Positions 26,093 through 38,987 of a stretch of DNA of 64,000 bases are shown here, one piece after another. A model generated the notes under the pieces. It had not been told where the DNA came from and made no database searches. It was given only the letters and a program-made list of their open reading frames with translations. Positions within the stretch are counted from its first letter, which is position 1, and each line of letters begins with the position of its first letter. Location of the stretch: assembly GCF_000189635.1 (NCBI RefSeq), contig NW_002475971.1:186001-250000 (forward strand), read 5' to 3'. The stretch is from Tetrahymena thermophila SB210 (lineage: Eukaryota > Ciliophora > Oligohymenophorea > Hymenostomatida > Tetrahymenidae). The position numbers and the translations under genes are program-made.

Positions 26093-27035
26093 TTCTATAC
26101 CTAGCTATAACTATATTATTTATGAATGTTCTGTTTTTATAAATTTAATTGTTATATTTGCTAATTAAATTTTTTGTAAAATTTTTAACTAAATGTTAAG
26201 AACCTAACTAAAAATTGAATACCCAGTAATCGAATCTATTTATTTAACAATTGCTATTAAAGAAAAGGTCTTTTATGACTCAATAAGACTGAAACTAGCC
26301 AAGTAAAACTTTTATTTTAACTCTTTACGAAATTATTGTCCAAAATTATTATTATTTACCACAAAATTTAAAGTCTATTAGGCCATTGTAGAGTTATTTT
26401 TTAAAAAAAATTGTTAGTTTGATATTACTGAAGTCAATTACAAGCAAATAAATAAATTAATAAAGTATAAATATAGTAAGCACAAAACAAATTTCAAAAA
26501 ATTAAAATATTTATTTATTTACTAATAAACAAAATATTAAATGATGATAAAATATATTTTGAAATGTTTCTTAAATAGTTCTTGAATTTGAGTTTTTTAT
26601 TTTTTAGTATTTCATATAGAAGTATAAAAGAAGTAAGAAGTGTGAATAAAAATATTTATTAATTCTAGAACTAATCTCCAAAAAAATTAATATTTTCCTT
26701 ACACTCTTACACTCTAACATACTAGGAACTTTTGACAATTATCAATTCATCTAATAAATAGATAGAACCATTTTAAACTGACAAGAAAATTTTTTAATTT
26801 CATTAAATTAGTTTTAAGTTATTTAAAATTTAATAGTTTCATTCATTACTAAGTAGATATTGATAGTATATTTTGCTATTTAGATAGTTTATTGTTTATT
26901 ATTTTTTTCTTCTTTGATTCTTTCTATCTTTATGTATTTTATCTTTATTTAAATATTTTTTTATTAGAAACAACTTTTGAAAATATTTTGGATTTCAATC
27001 TTACATAGTTTATCTATTGGATAATAAATAATTTA
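26093..27035. other. Intergenic spacer between paralogues 2 and 3
   Basis: A+T-rich with no convincing open frame. It should include the 3' UTR of paralogue 3 and the promoter of paralogue 2. Confidence 0.6.
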
Positions 27036-28376
27036 TCAAATCAAGCGATATTTGCAACGCTGATTTATATCAGGATCTTCTTTATTGTTTTCTTCATTTT
27101 CTTGCTATTCGCTATTTTCAAGTGAAAAATAATTAAAATTTTTATCTTTGATTAATGTTTTAAGTTCTTATTAATAAAACTTTTCAATAAGGTATTAAGA
27201 TTGCATATTATAGCAAATATCTTCTTCCTTTTATAAGAGCTCTTAACTATCAAAACCCTATTATTATAACTTCATATTTCTTTAATTTATGATATATTGT
27301 ATTTAATCTGGCTCTAAAATAAATTTCATAATAAATCCTAGCTCATGAGTTTCTGTATTTACAGAATTTTTATCATATTTTAATTCATCTGGAAAATCAA
27401 CTTTTATAGTTTCTATTTCAACTTTTACTTATAATTAAATATCATCATAAGTTATTAAATTAAATGGTGATTAAGCTATATATCTACCATTACCTTCCAC
27501 AATTTCTTTAATATGCTAAGATTGAATTAAAACTCTTGATTTAAAATCAAAAAATTCTTTAATTCCTTTCCTCATAAAATAGCTTTAAAGCTATTCAAAA
27601 TTCGATCCAATTAATGAAACCAAAGCTTAATTAAATGCCAAATTACTTAAGCAAGGCACTTACCTTTAAAAATCTAACATCGTTAAACCAATTATTAAGA
27701 AATCATCTTCATTATAATTTTATTTAAGATAGTTTTTACCATAATTTTTAATATAATCAAGTCTTTTTTCTTGTAGTTGCAACAATTGTTAAGGATCAGG
27801 ATAAAGTTAAATAATATGTAATACTGCCTGATGACTTTAGCTTAGTATATCCTAAAACTGAAGTAATAGATTTAAATGGTTTTCACCTGATATAACTGAT
27901 AATAATTAGTTTAGTTATGAAATTAAATTTCTAAAATCGATTAGGCCATTTCGTTTATTTACTAGTGAAACATTTAAGAAATTGTTTGACTTTGAAATAG
28001 AGACCACGTCTTTATATAGCTTTAGCTACTCTTATTATCCTTCATTGAAGAAATCTCTATATTTAAAATACAAATCTGAATTATGCAATCTAAAATCCTG
28101 CTGTTTATATATAAAATCACCGCCTATTAAAATAAACTCTATCTGCTCCTTCAAAGTCTCGTACATAGGAAATACTTATAGCTAATTACTTTTTTCATGA
28201 TTTATATCCTACTCCTCTATTTCCGCTTTTTCCATAAAAGATTACATAGTCTTCTTTATATATTTCCTCTTACCTAAAGAAGATGAAGAGTTTTATATCA
28301 TAAGTGACTAAGAATTATCTTTACTCTCATTCGTTGATTAGTTTTTATCTGTTTCATATTCATCTTCAATATCCAT
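27036..28376 (-). CDS. Paralogue 3 of the three-gene family
   Basis: An intronless 446-residue frame starts MDIEDEYETDKNQ. It has the same blocks as paralogue 2 in the same order: acidic/Ser-rich start; LGKRKYIKKTMQSFMEK basic motif (about residue 35-50); FILIGGDFIYKQQ; NGLIDFRNLISQLNQ; a helix containing LLQLQEKRLDYIK; a PAS-like block (IGLTMLDFQRQVPCL, SYFMRKGIKEFFDFK, ITYDDIQLQVKVE); an acidic tail; and the terminal RCKYRLI. The GGDF-Y block and the KGIKE(F/M) motif are the best family signatures. It is the shortest member, lacking the Q-rich extension of paralogue 1. It is transcribed away from UPF1, across a 1.9-kb spacer. Confidence 0.9.
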
Positions 28377-30318
28377 TTTTTAAAAAATAATCAATAGAGT
28401 ATCTCTAATTTGATATCGAATTTATTTTCAATGCCTAATATATTTTTTTAATTAACAAATTTCAGTAAATTCATCTTCTTTCTTAAATATATATATAGCA
28501 AATTGATAATTAACATTCAATTTCTTAAAAACTCACAAATGTTACTATTCTTGGCTTCTAATTATTTTAAAAATAAGAAGTTTTGAAAAAACTTCCAGAA
28601 AAATAAGTAATTTAATGAAAGTGAGTGTAAGAGACTAAAATATATGAATATATTCAATATTCTAGATATTCTAGGTTTTAAGTTCTGAATTTCAATTATT
28701 TGTAAGTAATTGCAATAATAACTTTTAGAATCTTATGAATTTTATCTCTTTTTAATAAAATTAAAATAGATTGTATTTTCACTTTCCTAATCTATTTTTT
28801 AATGATCAATATTTCTATTTAATTGAGTAAATAAAGTGAATAACACATAAGAATTTATTATCTTTAATTTTATTAACTATAAGAAGAAAATATTCTGGAA
28901 GTATTATGTCTTAAGATAGTTATCTTTGATATTGAAAGGCTTAAAATATTTACAATTAAACTTTCAAAATTAAGAATACGAAGATTAAAATTTACTATAA
29001 AGTCAAATTTTATAAATTACATATTGGTTTTAAGAAATTAATTTTAGGTTATTTATTAATTATGAAACACATTTTGTTTCTTTATTTAAAGGAATCAAAA
29101 AAAGGTGATAATAATTCATCTTCATTACAAATTTATTTCAAAAATAAAAGTAAATAAAAATAATAGCATTTAAAAATATTTTTATTCAAATATTAAGAAT
29201 ACATATTATAGAAAAAAACAATTAATTTCTTATTTTAACTAAATAATTCATCATTTTAAAAATGCAACATCAGTATAATTTATTAAGGAAAATATTAAAT
29301 TTTAAACAATGTGTAAATAAAAAACTTATTTGATAATTAAGATCAGTAGGTAGAAATCGATTGTAATCAGTCTTTTTCTATATTAAACTTACAAAATTTA
29401 GAAAAATTTTAAAAAACTAATGTTGCAAATTTAAAATATTTGATTCAGATATTTTGTATTACTATGTTAAATATTTTTTTTGTAATTTAAATACATATTT
29501 TAAACAAATGATTAGTATTATAATTATTTCTTTTTTAATTAAAATAAATAATAAAATTCAATATCCTTTATTATCTACAAAAATATAATAAATTTTTTGA
29601 TAAATTTTAATATTTATGAATTTTATTAATCTGATAGAAAATTGATTATTGATCTAAAAATAATTATTTTTTTAACAAATTGATTTTTTTCATGTAAATT
29701 TTTCATAAAGGTCAGAATAAAATATCTTTTTAACAATTATAATTTATTTGAAAGCTACAATATTCAACAAATAAATTTTAGTAAATTAATTATTAAAATA
29801 ATTTGTATTTTCTTTGAGAATATTGAAAAAATGATTTAAATATTTTGCAATTTTTAAAAATGTGTTGATTTTTTTAATATTTTAAAATATTAAATTTCCA
29901 ATGAAATTTTTTATCTCAAAATATTAAAAAGTTAATTTAAAATACATAACATAAATAAATAGATGTATTCAAGTAATTTTAATTAAAAAATTTTTATATA
30001 TTTATATATTTATATATAATTTGTAAAATAAATAATTTAAAGAAAAAGTGCGAAGATACATTTCTTAGACTACAAGTAATTTTATATTTATTTACTTATA
30101 GCTGAAAATTTTGAATAGAGTGGCTGAAGTTCAAGATGTTGCTCTCATTTTAAAAATTAAAAATATAATTAAATGCAATTTAATAGCTTTCTATATACTT
30201 ATATATAGATATCATTATAACAATTGACTGGAGTGTGAACCATTTACAATAAAAGTAGCTTAAAGCGAAGACATTAGCTTCAAAATTAAAAGGGTGAAAT
30301 CAAAAATATATAATAGGA
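28377..30318. other. Long divergent intergenic region
   Basis: About 1.9 kb of very A+T-rich DNA between the 5' ends of paralogue 3 and UPF1. No long open frame is visible. The segment 30,050-30,310 is somewhat more complex and is probably the UPF1 5' UTR and promoter. Confidence 0.5.
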
Positions 30319-33300
30319 ATGAGTTAGAATAAGTAAAAGAGAAAAGTTGATTCAAGTAGTGAAGGTGAAGAGAGTGAAGATGATTCTACAGAATAAAATT
30401 AAGATAATGAATCCACATAATAAGGAGGAGTATATATTTATGCTTAATTTCATTTATTATTACTTCGAATTAAATATCGAAGAATATTTTTAAATCTAAC
30501 TTTTAAAAAAAGGAAAATGAAGATGAAGTATTTGATATTGATTTTAAAAATTTACCCTCACACGCATGCGAGTATGTTAATGAAATAAAATATTGGTTTT
30601 TGATTAAATTAAATAATATAAAATTAAAGATATTGTGGTGTCCATAATAAGAATAGTGTTATAAAGTGTCTAAATAAAGATTGCAACAAAGTAAATATTA
30701 AATTTTAGCCTTATAGATTGTTTTAAATATTTTTTATAAAAATAAATCATTAGTGGTTTTGCAATGGTAAACAATAAGGTTAGGGAGCATCTCATATTAT
30801 TATGCATTTAGTTAAATCTAAACACAAAGTATGTTTGTTGATTATTAAATAGCAAATATCAATTTATCTTTAGATTTAAAAATGTTTTAGAGCAAAAGAT
30901 AAAATTGGCTAAAAAAGTAGAATATTAATTTTCATTTATCTAAAATTAGGAAATTTAGGTACACCCTGAGAACTAAAACTCAGATACTACTATTGAATGT
31001 TACATTTGTGAGAATAAAAATATATACTTATTAGGTTTAGTTCACTTAAAAAATTAAGAAGATCAAGTAATAATTTAGCTTTGTTAGTTTTATTTTAAAA
31101 TTTTCGAAAAATAAACAACTTTAATTGTTTTCCAAAATGAATGTTAAAATAGGGTTTGATTATTTGTAGACAACCTTGCTTGAATCTAAAAAAGTATAAT
31201 GAGATGTAATGGGAAATTGAAAAATGGAATCCTTTAATTGATGAAAAGATGATTGTTTCTTGGTTAGCTTCACCACCAAGCGCCAAGCAAATGGAAAAAG
31301 GGTTTAAAGTTTCTTAGAAGCAAATTTACGAGTACGAGGAGTAAATTAAAACTAACCCCAATTTTAAAGTAAATCTATTGAAAAAAATCTTCAAAATTTA
31401 ATTTATTGCTTTTTAAATCTTCAAATTTAGTTAGCATAAGGTGCTGCTTAAAGTTAAGTCAAGAAACTAAAACCAGTGTTATTGCGTTATAAAACTGGTA
31501 AATAGTATTTCTAAACATTCTACAACTTAATTGAAGCTGAGGCTAACTATGACAAAGCTTTAAAGGAAAATCTTCATTACAACAGCATTACTGTTAAGTA
31601 AATCTTTGTTATTTTTTTAAATTATATTGAATCTCATTTCGTGTGCGTTTAATAGGTGGGATATTTCTTTAAAGAGTAGAAAAGTGGCTCAATTTGTATT
31701 GCCTTAGGGAGAAGATAATGAATTCAACCTTTTGAGTGGTTCTGAATTAAAGATCACCTACAAAAAGAATAAGAAAGATGAAGAATGGTCTGCCAAGGGT
31801 ACTATAACTAAAGTCGGAAATAATGATGAAGTCTTTGTTGAACTAAGTCATAATGTAAAAGATACCCCACCATCAGGAAAGGGATACACAATAGAATTTG
31901 TATGGAAACATACTGCTGTTAAGCGTATTAAAAAAGGTATTAAGAAATTCTGGTAAGATGAAAAATGCATTAGCTCGTTCTTATACTTTTAAATTCTTGG
32001 TCATTAGAACGAAGAACAGTAAACACCTACTTTGGATATACAACTTCCTAAGCATTATTCTTTACCCAAAATGCCTGAGCTCAACTATTATTAAGTTGAA
32101 GCAGTTAAAAAGTAAATGCTTTATTTGATGATTCTAGTTTCTATTGATATTTTTTAATAAAAGGGCTCTTCAATAACCTCTTTGCTTGATTTAAGGTCCT
32201 CCAGGTACTGGTAAAACTTTTACAAGTACAGCAATCATTTACCATCTAGTAAAGAACATTTAAAAGAGCGGATAGAGAGGCCAGGTTTTAGTCTGTGCTC
32301 CTTCTAACATCGTTGTAGATTAACTAGCAGAAAGAATACACTAGGCTGGTATCAAGGTAGTTAGAATGTGCTCTCGTTCTAGAGAAATGATTTCATCATC
32401 AGTAGAATTCTTAACTTTGCACAATCAAGTAAAATATTATTTATCGCGAATATAGCTATTTGATTTAAAGAGCTATTTTAGAATATTTAACTAATAAACT
32501 AAACATTAATAGGTAAGAAGTTTAGATTTCGATGAATACAAAGAAATGTAAAAGTTACTCGAGCTTAAAGAAGATTAAGGTGAGTTAGACCATGATGATG
32601 AAGACAAATATTATAGTTTAAAAAGATAAGGTGAAAAGGAAATTTTGGTAAATATTTTATTATTTCTAAAGAGAAACTAAAAAACTTTTAAAATAAAGAG
32701 AAATGCGGAAGTTATTTGTTCGACTTGTATATCATCAGCAGACCCAAGATTGAAGGATATTAGATTCAAGCATGTTCTAATTGATGAAGCTACATAAGCT
32801 ATTGAACCAGAATGTTTGTTACCTATGTTGAAAGGAGCTAAGCATGTAGATTTAAAAATACTTTATTCATCCATCTTATTAATTAATTATGTAATTAGGT
32901 CATTTTAGTAGGAGATCATAGATAATTGGGTCCTGTTGTTACTTGCAGAGATACTGCAAAGGCTGGTTTGAATAAAAGTCTTTTTGAAAGAATGGTTAGT
33001 ATGGGTATTAGACCAATTAGATTGTAAGTTTAGTACAGAATGCATCCTGATCTCTCTATTTTCCCTTCAAATACTTTCTATGAAGGAACTTTGTAAAATG
33101 GTGTAACTTTCAACGATAGACAATTCCATGGTGAATTCCCGTGGCCTAATAAAAGTATATAATAATAATTTAAAAGAAATAAAAGTAATAAATAAGCTTT
33201 TTTTAAAAAAAGATAAACCTTTGATGTTTTTAAATTCCTGTGGTGTTGAAGAAATATCTTCAAGTGGTACCAGTTACTTAAATAGATAAGAAACTGCCTT

Positions 33301-34640
33301 AATTGAAGATATTGTATTCAGATTAATAAAAGCTAAGGTAAAACCTGAATAAATAGGTATCATCACTCCTTATAAAGGTTAAAGATTCTATATTGGCGAT
33401 TACTTAAGTAAGAACGGACGTTTGAACCATGTCTTATATAGATAAATAGAAGTAAAATCTTAAAATTTTTAATTCTATATTAAAAAAATCCTCAATTTAA
33501 ATTATTAAAGATTGCCTCTGTTGATGGATTTTAAGGAAGAGAAAAAGATTATATAATTATTTCTTGTGTAAGAAGCAATGAGTGCTAAGGTATTGGTTTT
33601 TTAACAGACCCACGTCGTCTTAACGTAGCTATTACAAGAGCTAGGTAAAAATTATTTAAATTAAAAAAATCATTAATTTTTATTTCTAAATAAAAGATAC
33701 GGACTTATTATTGTCGGTAATGCTAAGGTACTTGCAAGAGATAATCTTTGGAACAATCTTCTCAATCATATGAAAGAAAACAAGGTTTTGGTTGATGGAA
33801 CACTAAATGATCTAAGACAATGCACATTAAAGTTCAGATAACCTCAAAAATATGTACCTGAAAGATCAGAATTTTAAGATAACAATAATGACAATGATGA
33901 TGCCAGGTCAACAGTTAGTTACAAAATAGGTAATTTCACAACAACAAAAAACAAAAAAGGTTAATTAATATAATAAAATATAAAAAGATAACATAAACAA
34001 CTTTGATCTTGAGTTGCCTATTGGATTTGGATTTAGAAACAGTGAGTTTGGATTTAACAAAATGCCCTAAACAGAATAGTTCAGAAAGATTCAAAAAGGT
34101 AAATTTAAATTTAAAAAGAAATAAAATCAAAATAAAATATAAAAATGATAAATAATTAAATTATAAAACACTCTAGATTAAACTCTCAATATGGTAAAGA
34201 ATTATGGAACTTAGCTTTACAATAACTAGAATAATTAAGAGATTTTCTTCTTTGGTTAGGACAGAGAATAAAACTATTATGATATTCCAAGCTAACAAAA
34301 AAATAATGTTCAGCCTAATTAGTTTAGAAACAATGGAGGCTTTACTAATTTGAATCCAAATTCTAATAATTAGAATGATTTCAATGGAAGAAATAGAGAT
34401 GACTACAATAATTAAGATGAATAAGCTGAAGATCAAGAAGATGATAACTATACAAATGGTGGTGATGAAATTTACACAGAAAAGCAAAACGATTACAACA
34501 ATCCAATAATCTAGAAGTCATAACCAAAAGATAACTCCTAGAACAGCAAATCAACTTCTTTTGGAGGTATCGGTACATTCAGTATAGGTGCTTAGAAATA
34601 TAGTTAGTTTGATTTAGATTTACCTGATGAATTTAAATGA
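30319..34640 (+). CDS. UPF1: UPF1 RNA helicase (nonsense-mediated mRNA decay)
   Basis: Seventeen exons (30319-30429, 30513-30571, 30630-30690, 30754-30828, 30950-31066, 31153-31368, 31431-31597, 31656-32111, 32164-32428, 32513-32647, 32699-32845, 32899-33154, 33213-33451, 33511-33644, 33697-33929, 33988-34098, 34177-34640) give 1,081 residues, close to other UPF1 proteins. The Cys/His zinc domain that binds UPF2 starts at residue 54 (HACEYCGVH, then [23 protein letters not shown]). The 1B barrel follows. SF1 helicase motifs are GPPGTGKT (432-439), IDEATQ (582-587), GDHRQLGP, QYRMHP, VDGFQGREKD (772-781) and VAITRAR (807-813). The tail (about 890-1081) is Gln/Asn-rich. It acts in the cytoplasm, unwinding RNA on terminating ribosomes to trigger decay. 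Every exon join was checked against conserved UPF1 sequence. Confidence 0.97.
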
Positions 34641-35732
34641 ACATAAATTTGCCGACTAAAAAAAGAAATTCCTTCTACACTTGTAGAGAACTAAATTTTA
34701 CTTTTGATATAAAATAACAAAAAACTCTTTAGTTATTTTTATCATGATCAATAATAAAGCAACATTTACATTAAAGAGATAACTACTGCAATATAAAGTG
34801 ATGAGAAAAAACTTTTTATCATAGTTAAAAAACAAATATAATTGACTTGTTTGTTTTTTGAATATTTGATTGAATTCAATATATTTTGTATTTGGAGTGA
34901 TATAGCAGCTAGTTTTTGTAGAAGTTATCGTTTTTCTTATTGATAAACAATAATTAACTTGATTGGCATGATAGTATATTTCTACCTATATTCTATATAA
35001 AATAAAACATTATTTGAAAAGATAGTCTTTATTAATGTATTCTAATTTTATACATAAATTCATGTCTGATTTGTTTTTTATTAGTTTAAAATACTTTTAA
35101 AAATAAATTATTTTCAATTATTCCTAAATTTAATTTCTTTACTTACTTAATTCCATTAATTAATTTTCTTAAAATATTAAACTTATTATGTATGTATGTT
35201 CTATTTTTAATTTTAAAAATTAGGTTGACTACTCTAAAACAGTGAAAGATAAAAAAATATTCAATCTTTAAAAATTTAAAGAAAATTAAAAACTTATTAA
35301 TAATCAATAATAGATTTCCATTCATTTTAAGGATGGATATCAAAGCTTTCAATTACACGAGGATAAAAGTTTTTAAAAAGATGAATATTATTTTTAATCT
35401 TTAAATTTCATAATTATTTTAAAGATTAATTATGGTTAATTTATTGGTTTATTGAATTATGAAAGCTAATAAATTGAAACTAAGTTTTTTTTGAATGATT
35501 TTCTCATAAAATATTTTATTAAGTAAGGAAATAAATAAGTAAGTAGTAAAATTATTTATTTTTTTTCAAATGTTATAAATTTATTTTAGATGAAAAGATA
35601 TAATTTACAATTAAAGTCTTATTAAATTGTGGAAAAAATGTAATTAATTATAATTTCTATTTAATATTTTGAATAATTATTATAACAAAATTTTATTCAA
35701 TATTAGTTTTATCTAGTTCTTTTTACTTTTAA
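34641..35732. other. Convergent intergenic region
   Basis: Holds the 3' UTRs of UPF1 and of the converging minus-strand gene. No convincing frame or RNA gene is seen. Confidence 0.6.
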
Positions 35733-37424
35733 TCACTCTAGGACTTGATTTTGTTATGTAGGAGCTTTTTCCTTGTAAGTAGGAGATATATTTAGTTAAA
35801 CATTACCATCTCTAACTTATACTGTGCTATTTAACATACTAGGAAGTATAAAAGGCTAATTTTAAACATTTACAGATTCTTAATTTTGAGCTTTCTCTTA
35901 ATTTTAAACATCTTTATTTTGTTAAATGTTATTTTAATTCAAGTTGTTTTGTGATTAATTTTTTGGTTATTTACTATTTTGTTATTTTATAATTTATTAT
36001 AGTTATTAGTTCAGTAAATTTTCTTAATTTGGTTGATAATATACAAAGCAAATTAATTATAAAACTACTGATACTGGTATAGCATAAATATAAATTTTCA
36101 AAATGAAATAATAATTTGAAAATGAATCTTTAAAAGCTCCTTCGTTAGACATTTAGCATTAATTATATTTTTCTATAGCAGATTTTAATTGCAAAGAATC
36201 ACTATAGTAGAGTAACTTCTCCATTCTAGCAAAGCAGAAAACAGTTATTACAAAGTTTGCATAGAAAAAAAATAATTTGAATATTTCTAAGCACTTTCTA
36301 GGGTTGGAAAACAACGCAATTAAGAGAATAAAGTATTCTACAGTGTCAATTATTTACCTGTAGTAAATAAAAAAGTCTTAATAGTCTGTATGCCCCATAC
36401 TACTTACTATGAAAAAGAAATTATTGCTTTGCTGAATACCAGTAAGATATTATGCTGACTAAAATTCAAAGTAGAATAGAGCCCAAAACATCCCAAATGT
36501 AAATGTATTAAGGAATACTACCAGTACAGAAATACAAATATTATATTTTGTCATAATAATATTGTAGTATTAATTTTCGTAATTATTTATTTTCTTTCTG
36601 TTCAAAGAGGATTATGACCTTTCAATATTCGCTTTTTCATTTTCATTTTTTTAATTGTTCATTTATTATGAAGCAGATACTTAAATTTCATTTTATTGGA
36701 TCATACTATTTGTAAGTCTAGCATTAAGAATTTTTTATTCTTCCTAATTAATATCGTTTCTGTATGAAAAAAGCTCTGGATTTTCTTATTCTTATAAATT
36801 AATATCCTTGTTTTGAATATGGTTTGTATTCATTTATTTCTGACTATTCTTATTGCTAAGATCCTTTTAGTTATTGCTTTGATCCATTCGACCAAAATAT
36901 TACTAAAATCTATTATTATCTTAACTGAAATTGTGAGGAGTTAATATTCTGTTTTGTGATTAAAACATATCATTATCAATACATTCATAAGAAAATAGTC
37001 TCTAATTTTAGTAAGTCTTATCATTATTTTCTTAACTTTTTGCTTCATAAATATTCCCATTTCTTGTTTAGCCATAATTTTAGTAATTTAAGTCGCCAAT
37101 GTTGGTTTACATTTGACCATTTTATTATTTATTTTAATAAATTAAATTTTAATGTAATTCCTAAAAAGGTCTTGGAGATGTTAACAGTGGTGAATTAGGG
37201 ATGAGTTTTAATTGTTGATCTGTATTATAATCTTCCGGAGGTATGTTTTCATTTTAATATTAATTTTCTTACGCAAATTATGTCTTTTTAGGTTGTGTTG
37301 CCTGTCTATTTAATGTCTATTATGTGCCATATATTGACTGAGTTTAAAACTTACCCTAAAATCCAAAATCAAATTCTTTTGGGCTGTTTAAATCTTAGTT
37401 ACCCAAGTTATGATTATTTATCAT
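35733..37424 (-). CDS. Q/N-rich protein with C-terminal four-helix membrane domain
   Basis: An intronless 563-residue frame starts MINNHNLGNQ. The first 290 residues are hydrophilic and very Gln/Asn-rich (for example DNNRFQQYFGRMDQ, INQEEQKILNARL). A membrane block of about 170 residues follows with four hydrophobic helices: near 296-318 (FLNTFTFGMFWALFYF), 360-380 (TVEYFILLIALF), 391-411 (FFYANFVITVFCFA) and 440-462 (ILKIYIYAIPVSVV). The last 100 residues are again Q/N-rich. I do not recognise the family. Both ends are probably cytoplasmic given the even helix number. It lies 432 bp downstream of a shorter protein with the same four-helix layout on the same strand, which suggests related genes, though similarity is weak. 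Hydrophobic frames on the opposite strand are antisense shadows. Confidence 0.87.
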
Positions 37425-37856
37425 GAAGATAAAATTATTTTGTTGCTAAAAAATAACAGATATTTGATAATTTATTATATGAACTTAGCTTGTTATTATT
37501 CTGTTGCTTATTAATTGTTTTCAAAATTTTCAGTAATTAATTACTAGGATTTTTATGATATTCGTTAATTATCTTATTAAGCAATTTATTATTATTATTG
37601 AAAAACAAATGTAAATTTTAACAAATTTCAACCTGAATTGAAAGTTTTAGGAATTTTTAAATCTTGGGAGGATACTGAATTTCTTTTCAATAAGAAAGAA
37701 TTAGTGAAATTTTTACAATTGAAAATTAATGAAATTTCTTTTAGAATAATAGTAAATTTGAAATGAAAAACAAATTAGAACTAATTTATTCATAATAAAA
37801 AAAATCTATTTAAGCCAGTTAGTTTGTTAACATAAAAATATATAATAATATTTCAC
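37425..37856. other. Intergenic spacer
   Basis: A+T-rich spacer between two minus-strand membrane-protein genes. Nothing else is seen. Confidence 0.6.
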
Positions 37857-38393
37857 TCAACTCATAAAAAAGAGTTTATGGTCAAGCTTTTATTCTTATT
37901 TTTCTTTTATATTTTATTATACAAGTGGATTCTTTACCACTTATTTTACAATTACTTTGATGTCTTCCTTTCTTCTCATCGAAAAAAATAGCAGAATTAT
38001 TGGAAAAATGAATTAATTTATATACAAGAAAAGAGAAAACACATCTTTAATTTCTTAAGGATTCCACTCATTTGCTTATAACTTTGCTTAAGCTATAAAT
38101 CTTAATGCAGTGTCTATTATAATTACATAAATAAGTATATTTAGCAGAACTAAATTTGAATGTCTCCTAAAGAAATACAAAACAGAGAAGATAACTACTA
38201 CTCCACAGAAGATAAGCTTATATGCAATGTATGACTAGGTCTGATAATTAGTCATAAAATCAGCAAATTGGCCATTAAATGCAACTACCCCTAATGCCAA
38301 CTCAGTGGATATTAAGCAAATCAATAAGATATTCCAAATGTCTTTATAGCCTTTTTAATCTTAGTATATTATCTATTAATTATTTTAATTCAT
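37857..38393 (-). CDS. Small four-helix membrane protein
   Basis: An intronless frame of 178 residues starts MNQNNQQIIYQDQKGYKD. Four hydrophobic helices are clear: WNILLICLISTELALGV, KLIFCGVVVIFSVLYFF (followed by RRHSN), LLNILIYVIIIDTALRF and FSLFLYINQFIFPIIL. The C-terminus is charged and Gln/Lys-rich. The gene sits directly upstream of the longer four-helix protein on the same strand. Spacing of the helices and the long loop between helices 1 and 2 resemble that neighbour. I recognise no family motif, so function is unknown. The start is the only ATG that precedes the first helix in frame. Confidence 0.82.
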
Positions 38394-38987
38394 TTTTCAA
38401 AGTAGAAGATTAATAATTTTTTATAATCACTAAATTAATTTATAATTCAAATTTGATTGATTTTATATGTTTAGCTATACTCAAATTTTACTAAACCTTT
38501 CTTCTATTTTATTGGTTATGATCACCATATATTTGTATTATTCTAAATAAAATTCAAAGGTGCATCAATTTTAACTTAAAAAATTACTAACTAGTATATC
38601 ACTTCTACTTAAATTGACCTAAAAATTCAGATTTGCTTTTTTAATTTAAATAATTTCATTAAGTGTTAATGATATAAGTGTTAATGATATGATAAATGGG
38701 TTCCAATTTTCATGCTAACTATCAGATATTAATATTAAAACTAAATATGTAATTCAGTAAAGTAAATAAATAAAGTAATTTATTAAAAAAGAAAAAATTG
38801 TACTTTTTAATTATTAAAGACAGAAAGAACAGATAATAAACAAATTTTTTATATTTAGTAATTAGTAGAAAGGAAATAAATAGTTGGTAAAAAAGATATT
38901 CTTTTAATTTATAGATATAGAAAAAATCAATATTTTGATAATAAACAATTAGTTGATTGATTGATTGATTTAAATATATTTTTAAGA
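38394..38987. other. Divergent intergenic region with a small tandem repeat
   Basis: Holds the 5' ends of two genes transcribed away from each other. It contains a perfect 15-bp duplication (38661-38675 and 38676-38690) and a TTGA run just before 38,970. Confidence 0.6.
38661..38690. repeat. Two perfect tandem copies of a 15-bp unit
   Basis: The unit aagtgttaatgatat occurs twice head to tail in the divergent promoter region. It could be a chance duplication or a duplicated regulatory site. Confidence 0.9.

Noticed and set aside
31095..31286. Minus-strand ORF
   Set aside because: Antisense to UPF1 exon 6, which matches conserved UPF1 sequence.
34173..34578. Two overlapping minus-strand hydrophobic ORFs
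   Set aside because: They are antisense to the final UPF1 exon and read its polar Q/N/D-rich tail backwards.
36956..37198. Plus-strand ORF
   Set aside because: Antisense to the intronless Q/N-rich membrane protein gene, which is open for 564 codons on the minus strand.
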